This document shows, in pieces, positions 1-4,717 of a stretch of 6,479 bases of DNA. Numbering within the stretch: the first letter of the stretch is position 1; every line of letters starts with the position of its first letter. The notes below the pieces were generated by a model. The model made no database searches, had not been told where the DNA came from, and saw nothing but the letters and a program-made list of their open reading frames with translations. The translations under genes and the position numbers were made by a program. The stretch lies in contig JASHOI010000036.1 of the NCBI GenBank assembly GCA_030041195.1, positions 1 through 6,479 of the forward strand, written 5' to 3'. Origin of the DNA: Streptosporangiaceae bacterium (GTDB taxonomy: Bacteria; Actinomycetota; Actinomycetes; Streptosporangiales; Streptosporangiaceae).

Positions 1-1068
1 GGCGTCACCGACCTGCTGCTGCTCGAGGCGGACGCGCTGGGGTCGGGGTCGACGTGCAAGGCGGCCGGCGGCGTCCGCGCGCAGTTCTCGGACCGGGTGA
101 ACATCGAGCTGGGCATGCGGAGCCTGGAGGCGTTCCGGGCGTTCGGCGCCCGTCCCGGCGGGCAAATCGATCTGTGCGAGGCCGGATACCTGTTCCTGCT
201 CGACGACGCGGCCACGGTCGCGGCCTTCGAGCAGAACATCGCGCTGCAGAACGAGCTCGGCGTGCCAAGCCGGCTCATCACCCCGGAGCGGGCGGCGGAA
301 CTGTCCCCGCTGATCAGCACCGACGGGCTGCTGGCCGCGGCGTTCTCCCCTGCCGACGGCTACTGCACACCGGAATCGGTGGTGCTCGGGTACGCGACCG
401 CGGCGCGTGCGCTCGGCGCCCGCCTGGTCACCAGCACGCCGGTGACCGGCGTCATCGCGGCCGCGGCGGACGCGTTCGAGGTGCAGGCCGCCGGGCAGGC
501 CGTGCGGGCCGAAACCGTGATCTGCGCGGCCGGCGCCTGGTCGCGGCAGGTCGGCTCGTGGGCCGGCACATACCTGCCGGTGACACCGTTGCGGCGGCAG
601 ATCGTGGTCACCGAGCCGATCGATGGTCTCCCCCCGCACCTGCCCATGACCATCGACTTCGCGACCACCCTTTACTTCCACTCGGAAGGCCCCGGGCTGC
701 TCATCGGGATGTCAGATCCGGAGGAGACGCCGGGCTTCCAGCTGAACCGGTCCGACGCGTGGCTGCCCAGGCTCGGCGAGGCCATGACGCGTCGCGCGCC
801 GCGGCTGTGCGACTACGGCATCGCCTCCGGCTGGGCCGGCCTGTACGAGGTGACCCCGGATCACAACGGGCTGCTCGGCGAGACCAGCCCGGCCGGACGG
901 TTCCTGTACGCGACCGGGTTCTCCGGCCACGGCTTCCTGATGGCGCCCGCCGTCGGCGAGGTCATCCGGGACCTCTACCTGGGCCGCAAGCCCGCGGTTG
1001 ACGTGAGCCCGCTGGATGCCGGCCGATTCGCGGCGAACCGCGCGCGGCCGGAGCTGAACATCGTCTAG
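1..1068 (+). CDS. FAD-dependent oxidoreductase, DAO family (5' partial)
   Basis: The frame is open from base 1 to the TAG at 1066-1068, giving 355 visible residues. The N-terminus, with the Rossmann GxGxxG dinucleotide motif, lies outside the window; DAO proteins are usually about 380-400 residues, so roughly 25-35 are missing. The visible start ends the first beta-alpha-beta unit (VTDLLLLEA, Glu being the usual ribose-binding acid). GSGSTCKAAGGVRAQFSD (residues 14-31) is the flavin-contacting segment typical of sarcosine oxidase beta-like proteins. ATGFSGHGFLMAPAVGE (about 304-320) is the conserved C-terminal FAD-binding segment of the family. Members are cytoplasmic and oxidise the C-N bond of amino acids or secondary amines; the substrate here cannot be told. 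An internal GTG at 97 is not the start, because family homology continues upstream of it. The gene probably shares a transcript with the thioesterase fusion 42 bp downstream. Family assignment is sure; the exact reaction is not. Confidence 0.9.
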   Translation, partial: GVTDLLLLEADALGSGSTCKAAGGVRAQFSDRVNIELGMRSLEAFRAFGARPGGQIDLCEAGYLFLLDDAATVAAFEQNIALQNELGVPSRLITPERAAELSPLISTDGLLAAAFSPADGYCTPESVVLGYATAARALGARLVTSTPVTGVIAAAADAFEVQAAGQAVRAETVICAAGAWSRQVGSWAGTYLPVTPLRRQIVVTEPIDGLPPHLPMTIDFATTLYFHSEGPGLLIGMSDPEETPGFQLNRSDAWLPRLGEAMTRRAPRLCDYGIASGWAGLYEVTPDHNGLLGETSPAGRFLYATGFSGHGFLMAPAVGEVIRDLYLGRKPAVDVSPLDAGRFAANRARPELNIV

Positions 1069-1097
1069 AACCGCGACTTCGCGGCTGCCGGGCTTCC

Positions 1098-1105
1098 AGG
1101 GAGGA
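1098..1105 (+). promoter_or_regulatory. Ribosome binding site for thioesterase-SnoaL fusion gene
   Basis: AGGGAGGA with its GGAGG core at 1100-1104 lies 6 nt before the GTG at 1111. It is a strong Shine-Dalgarno match and decides the GTG start, which is also where hotdog homology begins. Confidence 0.8.
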
Positions 1106-1110
1106 ATCAG

Positions 1111-1905
1111 GTGGCGACCGAACCGTTCATCGTGTCCGAGCGGGTACGCCCGCGCCACTGTGACGCGCAGGCCATGGTGTACGCGGCGCGATATCACGAA
1201 TTCTGCGAGGACGCGTTCATCGGCTGGCTCGAGCATCTGGATCTCTCCTACGCCGGGTTGCGCGCGCTGGGCGTCGATCTCGTTATTTCCGAGTCGCGGT
1301 ACTCATACCGCAGGCCAGCGCGCCTGGACGACAAACTGCTCATCGCGGTCACCGGGGAGACGGCCGGCCAGTCCACCCTCACCGCGCGCTTTGCGGTCCG
1401 GCGCGGCGACGACCTGCTGGCCACGGCTGTGATCAGCTACGTCGCCGTGCACGACGGACACCGCTGTCAGCTGCCCGAAGCGCTGCGGCGACTGATCCCG
1501 CAGGCGGCTCCCGAGGCGGAAGCGCTCCTGCAAGCGCTGCACGACGCCCAGGCCGCCCTTTACGGCTCCGGGGACACGGCGGGCGTGCAGCGGCTGCTCG
1601 ATCCCGAGATCGTCTGGCGGGTGCCGGGGCACAACCTCATCGCCGGGACGTACCGCGGGGTCGGGGAGGTCATCGCCTACATGCTGCGGCGCCGGGAACT
1701 GGCTGACGCGACCTTCCGGATGCACCGCCGGGAGGTGCTGGTCGGGCCGACCCATTTCGCTGCCCTGACCGACGGCACCGTCGAACGGCACGGCACCAGC
1801 CACGAGTGGTCGACGATCGGCCTGTATCGCGCCAGGGACGGCCGCATCCTGGAGTGCGCGCTGATCCCGCTGGACGCAGCGGCCTTCGACGCCGCCTGGC
1901 GGTGA
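1111..1905 (+). CDS. Acyl-CoA thioesterase (4HBT hotdog) fused to SnoaL-like domain
   Basis: This 264-residue protein starts at GTG 1111 behind a strong Shine-Dalgarno site. Residues about 5-130 form a 4HBT/YbgC-type hotdog domain. The motif RHCDAQAMVYAARYHEFCEDAF (residues 15 onward) matches the family's D-x-x-x-x-V-Y-x-x-x-Y-x-x-x-x-E-x-A pattern, and Asp18 is at the position of the catalytic acid of 4-hydroxybenzoyl-CoA thioesterase. The domain continues through SYRRPARLDDKL and a terminal strand (VISYVAVHDG). Residues about 134-264 form a separate SnoaL/NTF2-like domain: a helix pair (LLQALHDAQAALYGSGD), then VWRVPGHNLIAGTYRGVGEV and the closing strands WSTIGLYRARDGRILECAL. Hotdog thioesterases hydrolyse acyl-CoA or acyl-carrier thioesters in the cytoplasm. 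The role of the SnoaL part (catalytic, ligand-binding or dimerising) is unknown. It probably forms an operon with the upstream flavoenzyme. Alternatively it could act in polyketide-like or aromatic acyl-CoA metabolism. Confidence 0.85.
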   Translation: MATEPFIVSERVRPRHCDAQAMVYAARYHEFCEDAFIGWLEHLDLSYAGLRALGVDLVISESRYSYRRPARLDDKLLIAVTGETAGQSTLTARFAVRRGDDLLATAVISYVAVHDGHRCQLPEALRRLIPQAAPEAEALLQALHDAQAALYGSGDTAGVQRLLDPEIVWRVPGHNLIAGTYRGVGEVIAYMLRRRELADATFRMHRREVLVGPTHFAALTDGTVERHGTSHEWSTIGLYRARDGRILECALIPLDAAAFDAAWR

Positions 1906-1933
1906 ACGCCCGTATCGCCTGGGCACGCTGCTG

Positions 1934-3439
1934 CTACTTGGCGGCGGAGGGCATGGCCGGCTCCGGGCCGGCCGGGACCTCGGCCAGCGCGGTGCGCGGC
2001 CTCGCGGTCACGTGCTCCAGCAGCACCAGCACGCCCACGGCGGCGACGGCGAGCAGGGCGGCGCCGACGCGGAACGCCAGCGCGTACCCCTCGGTTTGCG
2101 CGACCGCCGGGAGCACCCCGTGAGCGATCCGCGCGCCCGCGTAGCGAAGCGCGAGCGTGACGAGCGTGGCCAGGCCCAGCGCCGAGCCGATCTGCTGCAT
2201 GGCGGTCTGCACCCCGGAGCCCAGGCCGGAATCCTGGCCGGTTGTCTGGTGCAGCGCGCCGTTGATCAGGCCCGGGTAGCAGATCCCGCTGAACACGCCG
2301 AACACGATCAGTCCCGGCAGGATCGCGCCGGTGTAGGACGAGTGGACCTGGATGTGGCTGGCGACCAGCAGCCCAGCGGCGCTGCCGAGAAAGCCGACGA
2401 CCAGCGTCACCTTGACGCCGAGCCGCGGCATCAGGGCCGTACACAGCCCGATCCCGGCGCCGATGCCCACACCGAGCGGCAGGTACAGCAGCCCGGTCCG
2501 CAGCGGAGAGTAGCCAAGGACCTGCTGCATGTACCAGGTCAGCAGGACGACGTAGCCGATGAACGCCGCGAGCAGGAACAGGCTCGCGACGTTGGACGTC
2601 ACCCGGGTGCGGTTGCTGAAGAACCGCAGCGGGATCAGCGGTTCGGGGGCGCGCGCCTCCCACACCACCATCACCACCAGCAGGCAGGCCCCGCCGAGCA
2701 GCGGCGCCAGCACCGGCCAGGACCCCCACGGATGCGAGGCCGCCTGCAGCAGGCCGTACACGATCGCCACCACTCCCCCGGTCACGGTGACGGCCCCGGC
2801 CACGTCGACCCGGTGCCCGCGGTCGGCCATCCGGCTCTCCGGCAGCACGCGGACGACCGTGAGCAGCGCGAACGCCACCACGGGGAGGTTGATGTAGAAG
2901 ATCCACCGCCAGTCCACGTCGGTCAGCGCACCGGAGACCACCGAGCCGAGCGTCCCGCCCAGGCCGCCGATACCGCCCCACAGCCCCAGGGCCTTCATCC
3001 GCTCGCGTGAGTCGGGGAACAGCACCGGGATCATGCCCAGCGCCGCCGGGCCGGCCATCGCCTCGCCGGTGCCCTGAACGAACCGGCTGGCGACCAGCAT
3101 CGCGGGCGAGACCGCGGCGCCGCACACCGCCGATGCCGCCCCGAACACGAGAACGCCGGCCAGGAACAGCCGCCGCCGGCCGAACAGGTCCGACAGCCGC
3201 CCGCCCAGCAGCAGGAACCCGCCGGCCATCAGCACGTAGCCGTTGATCACCCAGGCCAGGCCCGCGTGCGAGAAGTGCAGGTCGTACTGGATCTTGGGAA
3301 GGGCGACGGTGACCACGGTGATGTCGAGAACCAGCATGAACTGCACCGCCGCCAGCACGCCCAGCCCTCGCCATCGCCGCGGGTCTGCTGTGCCCACCGC
3401 ACCCGTCGAATCTCGCGAACCGTGGTCTGCGGTGCTCAT
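1934..3439 (-). CDS. MFS drug exporter, DHA2 (EmrB/QacA) family, 14 TM
   Basis: This 501-residue protein has the size of a 14-helix DHA2 drug:H+ antiporter. After a charged cytoplasmic N-terminus (about 1-23) come helix 1 with LDITVVTVALP (38-48, motif D1), motif A GGRLSDLFGRRR (79-90, loop 2-3), motif B RFVQGTGEAMAGPAAL (119-134, helix 4) and the antiporter motif C region GGLGGTLGSVVSG (158-170, helix 5), followed by DWRWIFYINLP, a DHA2 hallmark. Further hydrophobic segments run to about residue 475, with a short Pro/Ala-rich tail. It sits in the inner membrane and likely exports a drug or metabolite using the proton gradient; the substrate cannot be predicted. ATG at 3439 is supported by AAGGAGG 8 nt upstream. 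It is divergent from the sigma factor gene and convergent with the thioesterase fusion (28-bp gap, no obvious terminator). No truncation or frameshift is seen. Confidence 0.95.
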   Translation of the reverse strand: MSTADHGSRDSTGAVGTADPRRWRGLGVLAAVQFMLVLDITVVTVALPKIQYDLHFSHAGLAWVINGYVLMAGGFLLLGGRLSDLFGRRRLFLAGVLVFGAASAVCGAAVSPAMLVASRFVQGTGEAMAGPAALGMIPVLFPDSRERMKALGLWGGIGGLGGTLGSVVSGALTDVDWRWIFYINLPVVAFALLTVVRVLPESRMADRGHRVDVAGAVTVTGGVVAIVYGLLQAASHPWGSWPVLAPLLGGACLLVVMVVWEARAPEPLIPLRFFSNRTRVTSNVASLFLLAAFIGYVVLLTWYMQQVLGYSPLRTGLLYLPLGVGIGAGIGLCTALMPRLGVKVTLVVGFLGSAAGLLVASHIQVHSSYTGAILPGLIVFGVFSGICYPGLINGALHQTTGQDSGLGSGVQTAMQQIGSALGLATLVTLALRYAGARIAHGVLPAVAQTEGYALAFRVGAALLAVAAVGVLVLLEHVTARPRTALAEVPAGPEPAMPSAAK

Positions 3440-3447
3440 CGTTCCTG

Positions 3448-3454
3448 CCTCCTT
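3448..3454 (-). promoter_or_regulatory. Ribosome binding site for MFS exporter
   Basis: On the minus strand this reads AAGGAGG, a perfect anti-16S match, 8 nt before the ATG at 3439-3437. Its outer base is shared with the putative -35 box of the divergent sigma gene promoter. Confidence 0.85.
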
Positions 3455-3480
3455 GTCACTTCCGCCGTGTGCGGGGGGTC
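3454..3480 (+). promoter_or_regulatory. Candidate ECF41/SigJ-type promoter of the sigma factor gene
   Basis: TGTCACT (3454-3460) is followed after exactly 16 nt by GGTC (3477-3480). From knowledge of the family, ECF41/SigJ promoters resemble TGTCACA-N16-CGTC. The -35 box matches 6 of 7 bases and the -10 box 3 of 4, with the expected spacing. Transcription would start near 3486-3490, leaving a leader of about 30 nt before the ATG at 3520. This suggests autoregulation of the sigma gene. It is an inference from pattern match only. Confidence 0.5.
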
Positions 3481-3483
3481 ATC

Positions 3484-3492
3484 TGTCTGACA
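3484..3492. repeat. Short inverted repeat TGTC-T-GACA in the divergent control region
   Basis: TGTCTGACA is a perfect 4-bp inverted repeat around one base. It lies between the candidate sigma promoter and the sigma gene Shine-Dalgarno site, and just upstream of the exporter. It could be half of an operator or a chance match. Read on the minus strand it gives TGTCAGA, a weak -35-like box facing the exporter, but no good -10 follows at 16 nt. Confidence 0.2.
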
Positions 3493-3519
3493 CCCGGCAG
3501 TGCGCGGAGGTAACGGCGG

Positions 3520-4422
3520 ATGGACGACAGCGAGTGGCTTGCGGGCCACTTTGAGCGGCACCGGCCCCATCTGCGCGCGGTTGCGTACCGGATGCTGGGC
3601 TCGCTCACCGAGGCCGAGGACGCCGTTCAGGACACGTGGCTGCGGCTGAGCGGGTCAGGGGTCGCGGGCGTCGAGAACCTGGGCGGCTGGATGACCACGA
3701 TCGTCGCCCGGGTGAGCCTGAACATGCTGCGCTCGCGAAGCCAGCGGCGCGAGGAACCGCTCGCGGTGCACCTGCCCGACCCGGTCGTCACCCCGGACCA
3801 GGGCATCCAGCCGGAGGAGCAGGCACTGCTGGCCGACTCGGTGGGCCTCGCCCTGCTGGTCGTGCTCGACACGCTGACCCCGGACGAGAGGCTGACGTTC
3901 GTCCTGCATGACATGTTCGACCTGCCGTTCAGCCAGATCGCGCCGATCGTGGGCCGGACCCCTGCCGCGGCGAAGCAGCTTGCCAGCAGGGCACGTCACC
4001 GCGTGAAGATCGCCGAGATACCCGCCGACCCGGACCTCACTCGCCAGCGAGAAGTCGTCGACGCCTTCTTCGCGGCGGCCCGCCGTGGCGACTTCGAGGC
4101 TCTCGTCGCCGTGCTGCATCCGGACGTCCTGGTGCGGGCCGACACAGGCGCCAAGCATCCCGAGGCCTCGCTGCGGATCCGGGGCTCGGCCGCGGTCGCC
4201 AGGCAGGCGGCGATGGGCATGCGGCAGATTCTCGGCCGCCCGGCGGGCGGCCTGCTCCGCGTGCTGGTGAACGGGTCGGCCGGAGTCGTCGTCACCGTGG
4301 ACGGACAGCCCTTCATCGTGATGAGCTTCACGGTCACGGAAGGCAAGATCGCCGGGATCGACGCGATCGCCGATCCCGAACGCGTCCGCAGGATCGCTGC
4401 GGCCGTCCGAACCGCCGGGTAG
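3520..4422 (+). CDS. ECF sigma factor with C-terminal SnoaL-like domain (ECF41/SigJ type)
   Basis: This 300-residue protein starts at ATG 3520, with GGAGG at 3506-3510 (9-nt spacing). Sigma region 2 spans about 9-75, including YRMLGSLTEAEDAVQDTWLR (core-binding and -10 recognition). Sigma region 4 spans about 108-163, with the helix-turn-helix FSQIAPIVGRTPAAAKQLASRAR. Residues about 172-300 are a SnoaL/NTF2-like domain (VVDAFFAAARRGDFEALVAVLHPDV and the strands near VVVTVDGQPFIVMSFTV). Markers of group ECF41 are recognisable but diverged: linker LPDP (85-88; family WLPEP), ADTGAK (207-212; family DGGGK) and ADPERV (284-289; family NPDKL). In ECF41 the fused domain controls activity in place of a separate anti-sigma factor, and none is encoded nearby. 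The carboxymuconolactone decarboxylase, oxidoreductase or epimerase gene often beside ECF41 is absent; the divergent neighbour is an MFS exporter. It probably activates its own promoter. Confidence 0.92.
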   Translation: MDDSEWLAGHFERHRPHLRAVAYRMLGSLTEAEDAVQDTWLRLSGSGVAGVENLGGWMTTIVARVSLNMLRSRSQRREEPLAVHLPDPVVTPDQGIQPEEQALLADSVGLALLVVLDTLTPDERLTFVLHDMFDLPFSQIAPIVGRTPAAAKQLASRARHRVKIAEIPADPDLTRQREVVDAFFAAARRGDFEALVAVLHPDVLVRADTGAKHPEASLRIRGSAAVARQAAMGMRQILGRPAGGLLRVLVNGSAGVVVTVDGQPFIVMSFTVTEGKIAGIDAIADPERVRRIAAAVRTAG

Positions 4423-4446
4423 CGGGCCGCACGGGTAGCGGGCCGC
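4416..4446. repeat. Tandem 15-bp direct repeat at the sigma gene stop codon
   Basis: CGGGTAGCGGGCCGC occurs at 4416-4430 and 4432-4446, separated by one base. The first copy holds the sigma factor's TAG stop (4420-4422), so the last coding bases are part of the repeat. It looks like a local duplication. Confidence 0.8.
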
Positions 4447-4474
4447 CGCCCCAGCGCATCCGCCGCCCCAGCGC
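4443..4474. repeat. Second 15-bp direct repeat pair downstream of the sigma gene
   Basis: CCGCCGCCCCAGCGC occurs at 4443-4457 and 4460-4474 with a 2-bp gap (period 17). It begins inside the end of the preceding repeat pair, so four repeat units lie in 59 bp. Confidence 0.75.
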
Positions 4475-4552
4475 GCCGGCTCAAAAATCTGGGAGGATCG
4501 CGTGCAAATGGTGCTCGCAGCGAAATAACCCGTTGCTTTCTGTTGTAGCGTC

Positions 4553-4580
4553 CTGGCGCATGGTATGCACGGCGCGCCAG
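4553..4580. other. Stem-loop with 7-bp stem, possible weak terminator
   Basis: CTGGCGC (4553-4559) pairs with GCGCCAG (4574-4580) across a 14-nt loop. A smaller alternative hairpin GCAT-GGT-ATGC (4558-4568) overlaps it. No T-run follows, so a standard intrinsic terminator is not supported. It could still stabilise or end the sigma factor transcript. Confidence 0.35.
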
Positions 4581-4655
4581 AGTGAGCGCTTTGGCCGAAT
4601 CTACGTTTGACTTGCTGGCGTCAGACAGCGGTTTTCCATGATCGCGGTGGATTTG

Positions 4656-4684
4656 TTGTCGTAGTGAATATTCCGGATTAAGAT
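4656..4684 (+). promoter_or_regulatory. Candidate sigma-70-like promoter of the transposase
   Basis: TTGTCG (4656-4661, 4 of 6 to TTGACA) and TAAGAT (4679-4684, 4 of 6 to TATAAT) are 17 nt apart. A start near 4690 would fall before the ATG at 4718 and after the GTG at 4685, favouring the ATG start. The promoter overlaps the left inverted repeat, so transposase bound to its end could repress its own gene. Confidence 0.4.
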
Positions 4685-4686
4685 GT

Positions 4687-4698
4687 GTTTGCGGCGTG
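4687..4698. repeat. Left inverted repeat core of the IS
   Basis: GTTTGCGGCGTG here is repeated as CACGCCGCAAAC at 6445-6456. The next inner bases also partly pair. It lies 19 bp before the transposase ATG and just inside the candidate promoter. Confidence 0.8.
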
Positions 4699-4706
4699 TC
4701 GGTGCC

Positions 4707-4710
4707 AGGA
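4707..4710 (+). promoter_or_regulatory. Ribosome binding site deciding the transposase start
   Basis: AGGA lies 7 nt before ATG 4718. The longer alternative GTG at 4685 has no purine-rich site before it and would put coding sequence across the inverted repeat, so the ATG is preferred. Confidence 0.55.
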
Positions 4711-4717
4711 TTGCGGT

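Larger units (their letters stand above)
4423..4663. other. Non-coding gap between sigma factor gene and insertion sequence
   Basis: About 240 bp without a convincing gene. The first 55 bp carry two overlapping pairs of direct repeats, and a stem-loop lies at 4553-4580. From about 4480 the composition is clearly less GC-rich than the flanking genes (for example TCAAAAATCT at 4481 and GAAATAACC at 4522), which may mean element-derived or otherwise imported DNA. No tRNA or known ncRNA was recognised. Confidence 0.55.

Noticed and set aside
54..1001. 315-codon plus-strand frame overlapping the flavoenzyme
   Set aside because: Arg/Gly/Ala-rich translation without motifs, while the overlapping frame has clear DAO-family motifs.
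1906..1933. Bidirectional terminator between the convergent genes
   Set aside because: No inverted repeat with a T-run or strong stem is visible in the 28 bp.
2012..3010. 332-codon plus-strand frame antisense to the exporter
   Set aside because: His/Gln/Arg-rich composition typical of antisense GC-rich frames, with no recognisable domain.
1677..3374. 565-codon minus-strand frame overlapping the MFS gene
   Set aside because: It is a shifted frame of the exporter, Arg/Gly-rich, with no hydrophobic helices. The 501-residue frame carries all MFS motifs and a perfect Shine-Dalgarno site.
3466..3492. Second ECF41-type promoter on the minus strand driving the exporter
   Set aside because: TGTCAGA is present, but at 16 nt spacing the -10 position reads CACG, which does not match CGTC.
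4685..4717. GTG at 4685 as transposase start, giving a Cys-containing N-terminus (CRCQDC)
   Set aside because: No Shine-Dalgarno site before it, it overlaps the inverted repeat, and it abuts the candidate -10 box. ATG 4718 has AGGA at good spacing.
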